From: an uncultured Collinsella sp.
GTDB taxonomy: Bacteria > Actinomycetota > Coriobacteriia > Coriobacteriales > Coriobacteriaceae
DNA length: 10,598 nucleotides
Assembly: GCA_905210085.1 (NCBI GenBank)
Contig: CAJLVJ010000057.1
Location: 1-10,598 of the forward strand
Direction of reading: 5' to 3'
Part shown: positions 1 to 6,012 of the stretch, piece after piece
Numbering within the stretch: position 1 is the first letter of the stretch
Layout: each line of letters begins with the position of its first letter
Program-made: the position numbers and the translations under genes
The notes under the pieces: generated by a model
Databases searched by the model: none
Seen by the model: only the letters and a program-made list of their open reading frames with translations
What the model was told of the DNA's origin: nothing

Positions 1-260
1 GCGCCACGGCCTTTAACGTGGCGTTTCAGGCCGAGCTCATCAAGCACACGCCGGCAGATTCGTCGGCCGTTGCCATGTCGATCTTCTCGGGCCTGTTCAA
101 TCTGGGCATTGGCACGGGTACCGCGATCGGCGGAGCCGTGGTTTCGGGTCCCGGTATCGCCTGGATCGGCTTCGCGGGCGGTGCGATCACTGCCGTGGGC
201 GTCATCCTCGCTATCACGGTGATGTTCCCGGCCATTCGTCGCGCAAAGCCTGTCGCCTAA
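1..260 (+). CDS. MFS transporter, DHA1/sugar-efflux type, C-terminal fragment
   Basis: The 5' end lies outside the window; the reading frame is open from base 3 and stops at TAA 258-260, giving about 85 C-terminal residues. Two hydrophobic, glycine-rich stretches look like the last two transmembrane helices: one around SGLFNLGIGTGTAIGGAVV and one around IGFAGGAITAVGVILAITV. A short basic tail (RRAKPVA) follows, as expected for a cytoplasmic C-terminus. The segment resembling 'A-M-S-I-F-S-G-L-F-N-L-G-I-G' is typical of helix 11 in DHA1 proton antiporters such as the SotB/AraJ sugar-efflux group. Substrate cannot be judged from the fragment. An in-frame GTG at 18 is internal to the protein and not a start. 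A perfect inverted repeat begins 16 bp after the stop. Confidence 0.8.
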   Translation, partial: ATAFNVAFQAELIKHTPADSSAVAMSIFSGLFNLGIGTGTAIGGAVVSGPGIAWIGFAGGAITAVGVILAITVMFPAIRRAKPVA

Positions 261-275
261 TCACGTTTCCTCATC

Positions 276-342
276 AGTTGCGGTGGAATAGTTCCTGTTT
301 AAGGCTTCTGAAGGCCCAGACAGGAACTATTCCACCGCAACT
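276..342. repeat. 23-bp perfect inverted repeat, possible terminator or dispersed palindrome
   Basis: Arms 276-298 and 320-342 are exact reverse complements over 23 bp, separated by 21 bp that contain AAGGC-TTCTG-AAGGC. The right arm is followed by a short T-rich stretch (342-348) and then a G run. It lies between the MFS gene and the amylase gene, so it could act as a terminator or mRNA-stabilising hairpin. A perfect 23-bp stem is longer than an ordinary intrinsic terminator needs, and the U tract is poor. Confidence 0.85.
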
Positions 343-413
343 TATTTTGGGGGAGAGGATACAAGCTGGGCATACAATGGATGTCGTTGTGTTGAGCTTA
401 CCGGGAGGCTGTT

Positions 414-1790
414 ATGTGGGCATACGAGACGACGTTCTATCAGATCTATCCGCTGGGCTTTTGCGGGGCTCCGCGCGAAAACGCCGCGCCCGTTGCCGAG
501 GATGAGCTCGCCCAGGCTGCCAACGCCGCGCCCAACCCCGATGCTCCTATCATGAAGGTCGCCCAATGGGCCGACTACATGCAGGAACTCGGCGTTGGCG
601 CTGTGCTCATCAACCCACCGCTCGAATCTGATAGCCACGGCTACGATACACGCAGCCTGCGCCATATCGACCGTCGCCTGGGTGGGGACGCCGACTTTGC
701 CGCCGTATGCGACACGCTGCATGCCCATGGCATCCGCGTGGTGCTCGATGCCGTCTTCAACCACGTCGGCCGCGGTTTTTGGGCCTTCCGCGATGTGCAG
801 GAGCGCAAGTGGGACTCGCCGTACAAGGACTGGTTCCACATTAGCTTTGACGGCGATTCCTGCTATGGCGATGGCTTTTGGTACGAGGGCTGGGAAGGCC
901 ATTTTGAGCTTGTGAAGCTCAACCTGCAAAATCCCGCTGTGGTCGATTACCTGCTCGAGTCTGTGCGCCGTTGGGCAGAGGTCTTTGGTGTCGACGGCCT
1001 GCGCTTGGACGTCGCCTATATGCTCGACCGCGACTTCATGCGCCGCCTGCACGCCTTTACCCGTGAGCTCAAGCCCGACTTTGTGCTGATTGGTGAGACG
1101 CTCCACGGCGACTACAACCAGATCGTCAACGACGAGATGCTCGACTCCTGTACCAACTACGAGTGCTACAAGGGCCTGTACTCCAGCTTTAACTCGGTCA
1201 ACATGTTCGAGATTGCCCACTCGCTGCATCGCCAGTTTGGCGGTGACCCGTGGTGCATTTATCGCGGCAAGCATCTGCTGTCGTTTGTCGACAACCACGA
1301 CGTGCCGCGCCTGTCGAGCATCCTGACGGACAAGTCCTGCCTGCGCCCTACCTACGGCATGCTCTTTGGTATGCCGGGCATTCCATGCGTCTACTACGGC
1401 AGCGAGTGGGGGATTACTGGCGAAAAGGGCGGCCCCGATGGCGATTGGGCGCTACGTCCTGCGCTTGACACCCCGGCACCTAACGAGCTGACGGCATTTG
1501 TCACGCAGCTTGCGCACCTACGCTCGGCAAACGACGCGGCAGCCCGTGCCCTCAACTACGGCGCTTACCGCAACGTGGTGATCCAGAACAAGCAGCTGCT
1601 GTTCGAGCGCGCCTGCGATGACGCGACGGTGCTCGTGGCGGTCAACGCCGTGAACGAGCCCTATACCTTTGGAGCCGGCGAGCTCAACGGCTCCTTCGTC
1701 GACCTGCTTGCCGACGATGCGCCCACGGTCGAGCTGACGGGTACCCTTGAGCTTGCACCCTACGAGGTGCGCTATCTGCTGAGGGCCTAG
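414..1790 (+). CDS. GH13 alpha-amylase-family glycosyl hydrolase
   Basis: A 458-residue protein that probably hydrolyses or rearranges alpha-1,4/1,6-glucans (maltodextrin, glycogen). It has no signal peptide, so it should act in the cytoplasm. All four GH13 motifs are visible: region I DAVFNH (112-117), region II GLRLDV with nucleophile Asp199, region III LIGET with acid/base Glu228, and region IV FVDNHD with transition-state Asp296. The 'PGIPCVYYGSEWG' segment (about 321-333) fits the end of the (beta/alpha)8 barrel, and the last ~80 residues look like the C-terminal beta domain. There is no N-terminal CBM34/48-type domain, so it is short for a neopullulanase. ATG 414 is preceded by GGGAGG (403-408), 5 nt away. 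TACAAT at 373-378 is a possible -10 without a convincing -35. The next gene follows after 3 nt, suggesting co-transcription. Exact substrate is unknown. Confidence 0.93.
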   Translation: MWAYETTFYQIYPLGFCGAPRENAAPVAEDELAQAANAAPNPDAPIMKVAQWADYMQELGVGAVLINPPLESDSHGYDTRSLRHIDRRLGGDADFAAVCDTLHAHGIRVVLDAVFNHVGRGFWAFRDVQERKWDSPYKDWFHISFDGDSCYGDGFWYEGWEGHFELVKLNLQNPAVVDYLLESVRRWAEVFGVDGLRLDVAYMLDRDFMRRLHAFTRELKPDFVLIGETLHGDYNQIVNDEMLDSCTNYECYKGLYSSFNSVNMFEIAHSLHRQFGGDPWCIYRGKHLLSFVDNHDVPRLSSILTDKSCLRPTYGMLFGMPGIPCVYYGSEWGITGEKGGPDGDWALRPALDTPAPNELTAFVTQLAHLRSANDAAARALNYGAYRNVVIQNKQLLFERACDDATVLVAVNAVNEPYTFGAGELNGSFVDLLADDAPTVELTGTLELAPYEVRYLLRA

Positions 1791-1793
1791 CTC

Positions 1794-2357
1794 GTGGCCG
1801 CGTCTGACGAGGGCTATCAGCATATTGAGCATGGGTTTGAACCCGTGTTTGACGAGCGCTCGCGCGTTTTGGTGTTGGGGTCGTTTCCTTCGGTGCTCTC
1901 GCGTGCCAATGCCTTCTACTATGGCAATCCGCAGAACCGCTTTTGGCGCGTGATGGCCGCGTGCCTTGGTGCGCCCGTGCCGCCCAACGAGGGAGACTCT
2001 TTGGCAAGCGGTGAGCCCGCGACGCTCGATGCCTCGATTGCCGCCAAGCGGGCCATGCTGCTGAACGGCGGCGTGGCCCTGTGGGATGTGATCGAGAGCT
2101 GTGACATCAAGGGCTCGAGTGACGCGAGCATCAAAAACGTCGTTCCGGCGCATGCCGAGCGTATTACCGGTGCAGCTCCTATCGAGGTCGTTGTCTGTAA
2201 CGGCGGCACGGCAGGGCGGCTCTACAAGCACTACCTGCAAGAGCGCACGGGGCTGCCGGCCATCGTTCTGCCGTCGACAAGTCCCGCCAATGCGGCATGG
2301 CGCCTGGAACGCCTTGTCGAGCGCTGGCGCGAGGCCGTTGACTGGGCAGCTCTCTAA
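1794..2357 (+). CDS. DNA-deoxyinosine (hypoxanthine) glycosylase, UDG superfamily
   Basis: A 187-residue protein resembling family 6 of the uracil-DNA glycosylase superfamily, which removes hypoxanthine formed by adenine deamination and so starts base excision repair. Visible signatures: VLVLGSFPS (25-33, the family's motif 1 region), FYYGNPQNRFW (41-51), ALWD (95-98), VVCNGGTAGRLY (133-144) and LPSTSPANA (159-167, the C-terminal DNA-binding motif). GTG 1794 is chosen because the amylase stop (TAG 1788-1790) is in the same frame just upstream, no in-frame ATG exists before residue 54, and GAGGG at 1781-1785 sits 8 nt before it. Three bases separate it from the amylase gene, so translational coupling is likely, though no functional link is evident. 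Its stop is one base from the stop of the convergent minus-strand gene. The family is moderately certain; substrate specificity is inferred. Confidence 0.88.
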   Translation: MAASDEGYQHIEHGFEPVFDERSRVLVLGSFPSVLSRANAFYYGNPQNRFWRVMAACLGAPVPPNEGDSLASGEPATLDASIAAKRAMLLNGGVALWDVIESCDIKGSSDASIKNVVPAHAERITGAAPIEVVVCNGGTAGRLYKHYLQERTGLPAIVLPSTSPANAAWRLERLVERWREAVDWAAL

Positions 2358-2358
2358 T

Positions 2359-3018
2359 TTAGATACTTGATTGAGCATGGGTGCCGAGGCATTTCATGAT
2401 GGCATGCCAGATCGGTGCGGGCAGCGCGGGCTTGACGCGCACCATGCCGTCGGCATCGACGCTACCGGCATTGCCACCGCCAAGCAGCTGCGCATGCTCA
2501 ATGGAGCAGCCCATGCGCACGGCGCCCACAAGCTTATCCATCGCTTCCGAAAATGGTCGGCGCAAGAGGCCCATGCGTGGGGAATGACGAAGCGCCGCAA
2601 TGCCGCCGCCGGCACAGATGACAACGCCGTCGCACCATGGCAGGTCACGTAGAATACATGCCCGGTACAGGCGGTCGAGGACTTCGTCCGTCTGCTTGGC
2701 GTTGTTGGACAGGGCCTGGACGACGACATAGACGCGTGTTTCTGTATTCCCAAGGCGATCGAGTATCTGCTCGACAGCGATCATAGCCTCATCGTCAAAT
2801 GCATCATCAACAGCGAGCACTATGCCATCGACTGCACCGGCATCATCCGCCTTCAAGTCAACCGGGTGGGGGAGTACGGTGTCGGAAAGCCGGGCATAGG
2901 CCGCGATGGCATCTTGCAGGTCCCAGAGCAAAAACTCAAGATCGGCGCTATTGGGAATGCTGATATACGCAATGGTTTGCAACGTTTTTGGTACATCGCC
3001 GCGTGTGGTCGTCTCCAT
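2359..3018 (-). CDS. Conserved-looking protein of unknown function, weakly flavodoxin-like
   Basis: I do not recognise this 219-residue gene with confidence. It starts at an ATG (complement of 3016-3018) preceded by a strong ribosome-binding site, AAAGGAGG, just upstream on the minus strand (about 3022-3029), so it is very probably translated. The protein alternates hydrophobic strands (LQTIAYISI, GIVLAVDD, RVYVVVQAL, DGVVICAGGGI) with helices, an alpha/beta pattern. The segment CDGVVICAGGGIAALRHS (119-136) followed by RMGLLRRPFSEAMDKLVGAV (139-158) recalls the end of flavodoxin-fold NAD(P)H-dependent FMN reductase-like proteins, but a classical FMN-binding T/SxTGxT loop is not seen near the N-terminus. 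No signal peptide or membrane helix is visible. It is divergent from the aminotransferase gene (93-bp shared upstream region) and convergent with the glycosylase gene, with no terminator hairpin at the junction. Confidence 0.8.
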   Translation of the reverse strand: METTTRGDVPKTLQTIAYISIPNSADLEFLLWDLQDAIAAYARLSDTVLPHPVDLKADDAGAVDGIVLAVDDAFDDEAMIAVEQILDRLGNTETRVYVVVQALSNNAKQTDEVLDRLYRACILRDLPWCDGVVICAGGGIAALRHSPRMGLLRRPFSEAMDKLVGAVRMGCSIEHAQLLGGGNAGSVDADGMVRVKPALPAPIWHAIMKCLGTHAQSSI

Positions 3019-3111
3019 GCCACCTCCTTTCCGGTTGGTTTCCGTTTAGGTTACACCGTCTGGTGACGCCTCGCCGCGCTATCCTAGTGCAACCCTTACG
3101 AAAGGAACGCC

Positions 3112-4248
3112 ATGCGTCTGCCCATGAATACCTCGCTTGCCACGCTCAAGCCCTCCGGCATCCGCCGGATCAACGCACTCGCCGCGCAGCATCCGGGATG
3201 CATTGCGCTCGCGCTCGGCGAGCCCGATTTTCCCACGCCCGATGTGATTAGCGCTGAGGTGACTGCCTCGCTCAATCGCGGTGACACGCATTATCCGCCC
3301 AACAACGGTCGCCCCGCCCTGCGCGAGGCGTTGTCTGCCTACATGGGGGACGCGGGCCTTACGTTTTCGGCCGACGAGGTCATCCTGACCGACGGCGCGA
3401 CCGAGGCCCTGTCGGCTACGTTTATGGCCATGCTCAACCCCGGCGACGAGGTCATTATCCCCACGCCGGCCTTTGGCCTGTACGAGAGCATCGTCGTGGC
3501 CAACCACGCCCAGGCGGTCTTTTTGGATACGGAGCCTGCGCAATTCCAGATTGACGAAAACGCACTTCGTGCTTGCGTGACACCGGCGACCAAGGCCATC
3601 GTTATCTGCTCGCCCAACAATCCCACGGGCTGCATTCTTAACGCGGCATCGCTCGACGCCGTGGCGCGCGTGGCGGAGCAGGCGGGCATCTACGTAGTCT
3701 GCGACGACGTATACAACCGCCTCGTCTTTGTGGACGGCTACGAGCGCTTCGCCCAGCGACATCCGGAGCTGCGCGAGCAGACGGTCGTCATTGAGAGCTT
3801 CTCGAAGCCCTGGGCCATGACCGGCTGGCGCCTGGGCTGGCTCGCAGCGGCAGCCCCCGTCATCGCCGAGATTGCAAAGACTCATCAATACCTAGTATCG
3901 AGCGCCGTCTCCTTCGAAATGGACGCCGCAGCCCGAGCCCTGACCGTCGACCCCACCCCCATGCTCGAAGTCTACCGAACCCGTCGCGAACGCGTACTCG
4001 CAGCCTTAGACGCCATGGGCCTCGACGTAGTTGAACCGGCGGGAGCCTTCTATACCTTCCCGAGCATCAAACAATTCGGCCTAACCAGCGAAGACTTCTG
4101 CATCAAAGCCATCAAAGAAGCAAACGTAGCCCTAGTCCCGGGCGACTGCTTCGGCACCGAAGGCCACATCCGCCTAAGCTGCTGCGTCTCCGACCAAGAT
4201 CTGGACGAAGGTCTCCGCCGCCTGTCCAACTTCGTGTCAACCCTATAG
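3112..4248 (+). CDS. Pyridoxal-phosphate aminotransferase, class I/II
   Basis: A 378-residue fold-type I aminotransferase, probably of the aspartate/aromatic or broad-specificity kind. Landmarks: ALGEPDFPTP (34-43), TDGATEAL (93-100, phosphate and ring contacts), CSPNNPTG (166-173, with Asn170 of the family's NPTG), DDVY (198-201), SFSKPWAMTGWRLGW (229-243) with Lys232 as the Schiff-base lysine, and GHIRLS with Arg354 binding the substrate carboxylate. All key residues and the full length are present, so it should be functional. ATG 3112 has AAAGGA (3101-3106) 5 nt upstream; Met5 (3124) is a less likely start. Codon use changes sharply inside the gene: Glu codons are GAG in 14 of 15 cases up to base 3870 and GAA in 8 of 8 from 3916 on, and CTA leucine codons appear only in the latter part. 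Substrate cannot be assigned from sequence alone. Confidence 0.93.
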   Translation: MRLPMNTSLATLKPSGIRRINALAAQHPGCIALALGEPDFPTPDVISAEVTASLNRGDTHYPPNNGRPALREALSAYMGDAGLTFSADEVILTDGATEALSATFMAMLNPGDEVIIPTPAFGLYESIVVANHAQAVFLDTEPAQFQIDENALRACVTPATKAIVICSPNNPTGCILNAASLDAVARVAEQAGIYVVCDDVYNRLVFVDGYERFAQRHPELREQTVVIESFSKPWAMTGWRLGWLAAAAPVIAEIAKTHQYLVSSAVSFEMDAAARALTVDPTPMLEVYRTRRERVLAALDAMGLDVVEPAGAFYTFPSIKQFGLTSEDFCIKAIKEANVALVPGDCFGTEGHIRLSCCVSDQDLDEGLRRLSNFVSTL

Positions 4249-4275
4249 CCCAACGGGACCCAAAACCATCAGCCC

Positions 4276-4548
4276 ACCGACTTAAGGATTGTGAGCGGGG
4301 CGCGTCGGTCAACGAACAACCGGGCTGCCCCATAGTTGACGCAGGCCGCGCCGCCGAAGGCCAGGCGCAAGGTTTTCGTAGATTCCGCACGAGCCGAAGA
4401 GCACTTAATGTGCTCTTCGTGCGAGCCAGGACTTGACCGAGCGAAAACCTTGCGCCTGGCCTTCGGCAGCGCGTGCCGGATGGTGGAATTGTGTGCAGCC
4501 CGGTTTTCCGTTGACCGACGCCGGGGTCCCCGCCATAATACTTTCGGT
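4276..4548. repeat. ~270-bp imperfect palindrome upstream of rplJ
   Basis: Nested inverted repeats share one centre near 4407. The outer arms 4302-4327 and 4496-4521 match at 24 of 26 positions. The middle arms 4353-4378 and 4442-4467 are a perfect 26-bp match. The inner stem 4396-4404/4410-4418 is a perfect 9 bp around a TTAAT loop. Weaker similarity reaches ACCGA at 4276 and TCGGT at 4544-4548. The segments between outer and middle arms (4328-4352, 4468-4495) have diverged. No flanking target-site duplication and no transposase were seen. The right half carries the -35 of the rplJ promoter. As RNA it could fold into a long hairpin and might end aminotransferase transcripts, for which no ordinary U-tract terminator exists. 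Confidence 0.85.
4511..4539 (+). promoter_or_regulatory. Predicted promoter of rplJ-rplL
   Basis: TTGACC (4511-4516) and CATAAT (4534-4539), separated by 17 bp, each match 5 of 6 of the housekeeping sigma-70-type consensus. Transcription would start near 4546, just where the L10 leader begins. This is the best promoter match noticed in the window, in line with the high expression expected of L10 and L12. Confidence 0.7.
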
Positions 4549-4690
4549 TCACGCACGAATCCGCTGCCAGAGACAGCCGGTGCAAACGGGCATCGCCCGC
4601 GAGCTTAATGGGACATCCCGCCAGCCGAGGTGGTCGAGTAGATATGTCTTCTCGCCCCCGTCGCTCATGCAGCGCGGGGGCTTTCTTTTT
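4546..4690 (+). ncRNA. Ribosomal protein L10 leader with attenuator
   Basis: The 5' untranslated RNA upstream of rplJ holds the conserved blocks of the L10 leader family: AGAGACAGCCGGTGC (4569-4583) and, about 40 nt later, CAGCCGAGGTGG (4622-4633). Between them are short stems, CGGGC/GCCCG (4587-4591/4595-4599) and GGG/CCC (4610-4612/4617-4619). In this family L10, or the L10-L12 complex, binds the leader and represses its own operon. Here the leader runs straight into an intrinsic-terminator hairpin, which suggests control by premature termination, as in many Gram-positive bacteria. The competing antiterminator pairing was not resolved by eye, and both ends are approximate. Confidence 0.8.
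4654..4690 (+). terminator. Attenuator-type intrinsic terminator in the rplJ leader
   Basis: GCCCCC (4654-4659) pairs with GGGGGC (4676-4681), extended by G4660-C4675 and CGCT/AGCG (4662-4665/4671-4674) with a bulged T4661, closing a 5-nt loop. It is followed by TTTCTTTTT (4682-4690). It lies after the L10-binding blocks and 66 nt before the rplJ start, the right place for L10-dependent attenuation. Confidence 0.8.
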
Positions 4691-4755
4691 GGACATGCCC
4701 CCGTCACGTCCTTGTGGCGGACCGTGCCCGGAAAGAATTCGAGGAGGTGTAATTC

Positions 4756-5277
4756 ATGCCCCAGCAGTACAAAATCGACAAGGTTGCAGAGATCGAGTCC
4801 CGTATCGCCGAGAACGCCGGTCTGTTCGTCGTCAACTACAACGGTCTGACGGTTAAGCAGGCTCAGGAGCTGCGTCATCAGCTTCGCGAGTGCGGCGCCG
4901 AGATGAAGGTCTACAAGAACAACCTGGTCAAGATCGCTCTCAAGAACCAGGAGCAGCCCGAGCTCGACGAGATCCTCGCCGGCCCCGTCGCTTATGTGTT
5001 CTACGAGACCGAGCCGGTCGAGGCCGCTAAGACCCTTAAGGACTTCTCCGCTAAGTCCAAGGGTGTCCTTGAGATCAAGGGCGGTATCTCCGACGGCAAG
5101 GCCGTTTCCGCTGATGATGTTAAGGCTATCGCCGAGCTGCCCACCAAGGATCAGCTTCTCGGCCAGATCGCCGGTCTCATCTCCGGTTTCGCTCGCGACA
5201 TCGCTGTCTGCGTCAACGGCGTTTCCTCTGGTCTCGCTCGTTCGATCCAGCAGGTCTCCGAGCAGAAGGCAGCCTAG
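4756..5277 (+). CDS. rplJ: 50S ribosomal protein L10
   Basis: This 173-residue protein is the base of the ribosomal stalk. It binds 23S rRNA next to L11 and carries the L12 dimers that recruit translational GTPases. The N-terminal domain has the usual pattern KIDKVAEIESRIAENAGLFV (6-25), then NYNGLTVKQAQELR and KVYKNNLVKIAL. The C-terminal part, from about residue 130 (LPTKDQLLGQIAGLISGFAR onward), forms the long helix that docks L12. Length is normal for the family. ATG 4756 follows GAGGAGG (4741-4747) at 8 nt. Codon use is biased toward a small set with many GCT, GTC and AAG, typical of a very highly expressed gene. rplL follows after 102 nt, and expression should be autoregulated through the leader upstream. 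rplK-rplA, often adjacent, are not upstream here. Confidence 0.98.
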   Translation: MPQQYKIDKVAEIESRIAENAGLFVVNYNGLTVKQAQELRHQLRECGAEMKVYKNNLVKIALKNQEQPELDEILAGPVAYVFYETEPVEAAKTLKDFSAKSKGVLEIKGGISDGKAVSADDVKAIAELPTKDQLLGQIAGLISGFARDIAVCVNGVSSGLARSIQQVSEQKAA

Positions 5278-5292
5278 TTGCTGTTTTCACCC

Positions 5293-5360
5293 GCGGCGGC
5301 AACGCCGCACCCCTGGCGCATTCGCGCCGTGTTTTAACTGATCTCCGTGCATCCGCACGG
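5293..5360 (+). promoter_or_regulatory. Three successive small hairpins between rplJ and rplL
   Basis: Three stems follow one another in the 102-nt gap: GCGGC/GCCGC (5293-5297/5304-5308), GGCGC/GCGCC (5315-5319/5324-5328, loop ATTC, then GTGTTTT) and CCGTGC/GCACGG (5345-5350/5355-5360, loop ATCC), ending 5 nt before the rplL ribosome-binding site. They could mark mRNA processing, stability or partial termination that sets the L12:L10 ratio. This is visible pairing only; function is inferred. Confidence 0.5.
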
Positions 5361-5379
5361 AAACCGAAAGGACTTAGAA

Positions 5380-5757
5380 ATGGCTAAGCTTACCACCGAT
5401 GAGATCATCGATGCTCTTAAGGAAATGACCCTTCTCGAGGCTTCCGAGCTCGTCAAGGCTATCGAGGACACCTTCGGCGTTTCCGCCGCTGCTCCTGCCG
5501 CTGTTGTCGCCGCTCCCGCTGCTGGCGCTGCTGAGGCCGAGGAGAAGACCGAGTTTGACGTCGTGCTCGAGGGCTTCGGCGACAACAAGATCCAGGTCAT
5601 CAAGGCCGTCCGTGAGCTCACCAACCTTGGCCTGAAGGAGGCCAAGGAGGTCGTCGAGGGCGCTCCCAAGGCTGTTCTCGAGGGTGCCAAGAAGGAGGAC
5701 GCCGAGGCTGCCAAGGAGAAGCTCGAGGCTGCTGGCGCTGCTGTCACCCTCAAGTAA
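5380..5757 (+). CDS. rplL: 50S ribosomal protein L7/L12
   Basis: This 125-residue protein is the multicopy stalk protein that recruits and stimulates EF-Tu, EF-G, IF2 and release factors on the ribosome. The N-terminal dimerisation domain that binds L10 is residues 1-33 (MAKLTTDEIIDALKEMTLLE...). A flexible Ala/Pro/Gly-rich hinge covers about 36-51, and the C-terminal GTPase-contact domain runs from about 55 (EKTEFDVVLEGFG) through GLKEAKEVVEGAPK to the VTLK end. The frame is open further upstream (Met at 5347), but ATG 5380 is the conserved start and has GAAAGGA (5366-5372) at 7 nt. Codon choice is strongly biased as in rplJ. A strong terminator 28 nt after the stop closes the rplJ-rplL unit. 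Confidence 0.98.
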   Translation: MAKLTTDEIIDALKEMTLLEASELVKAIEDTFGVSAAAPAAVVAAPAAGAAEAEEKTEFDVVLEGFGDNKIQVIKAVRELTNLGLKEAKEVVEGAPKAVLEGAKKEDAEAAKEKLEAAGAAVTLK

Positions 5758-5785
5758 TCAGGCTTTCTCGCCAGATTTCTTTGCA

Positions 5786-5824
5786 GACGGGGTTCGCATT
5801 GCGAGCCCCGTCTTTTTTGTTTTT
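5786..5824 (+). terminator. Intrinsic terminator after rplL
   Basis: A 12-bp stem (5786-5797 with 5801-5812, one G-U pair) closes an ATT loop and is followed by a T-rich run, TTTTTTGTTTTT (5813-5824). This is a textbook strong terminator. It implies that galU and rpoB downstream are not simply read through from the rplJ promoter. Confidence 0.93.
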
Positions 5825-5896
5825 CGGTCCCTCGGCATCGGATGCTCAAACTGCCATATTCTGTGATTTGCGTCGTATCGGGTGCCCTGCCGTTGG

Positions 5897-5930
5897 GCAA
5901 TAAAATTGCACCATTCGAGCAATAATTTGC
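5897..5930. repeat. Two near-palindromic GCAAT...TTGC elements, 22 bp apart
   Basis: GCAATAAAATTGC (5897-5909) and GCAATAATTTGC (5919-5930) are similar, each nearly a dyad, with starts 22 bp apart, about two helical turns. They lie just upstream of the predicted galU promoter. They resemble paired operator sites, but no regulator can be named. The rest of the gap between the rplL terminator and this point shows nothing further. Confidence 0.45.
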
Positions 5931-5947
5931 GTTGACCTGCTGAAGAA

Positions 5948-5975
5948 TTGCCTCTGCCTTGTAGCGACATATAGT
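5948..5975 (+). promoter_or_regulatory. Predicted galU promoter
   Basis: TTGCCT (5948-5953) and TATAGT (5970-5975) are separated by 16 bp and match the -35 and -10 consensus at 4 and 5 of 6 positions. A start near 5982 would give a ~90-nt leader. TAAGAT (5984-5989) is an alternative -10, and TTGACC (5932-5937) an alternative -35 with no good partner. Confidence 0.45.
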
Positions 5976-6012
5976 TCCAGCGGTAAGATGCTTGGGTATC
6001 GCAATTTGGTCT

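Noticed and set aside
342..1298. 318-codon minus-strand frame opposite the amylase gene, and a similar one at 1518-2378
   Set aside because: Both are antisense to genes with clear catalytic motifs, and their products look compositionally biased rather than folded.
4276..4548. Insertion sequence remnant
   Set aside because: No transposase fragment and no target-site duplication could be seen; a non-autonomous element remains possible but is not shown.
4112..4849. Several short frames on both strands through the palindrome and L10 leader
   Set aside because: They cross the leader RNA, the terminator and the palindrome arms, and the similar peptides on the two strands come from the inverted repeat itself.
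5347..5379. Upstream in-frame start extending L7/L12 by 11 residues
   Set aside because: The conserved MAKLTTDEI start at 5380 has its own ribosome-binding site, and the extra residues translate a hairpin and that site.
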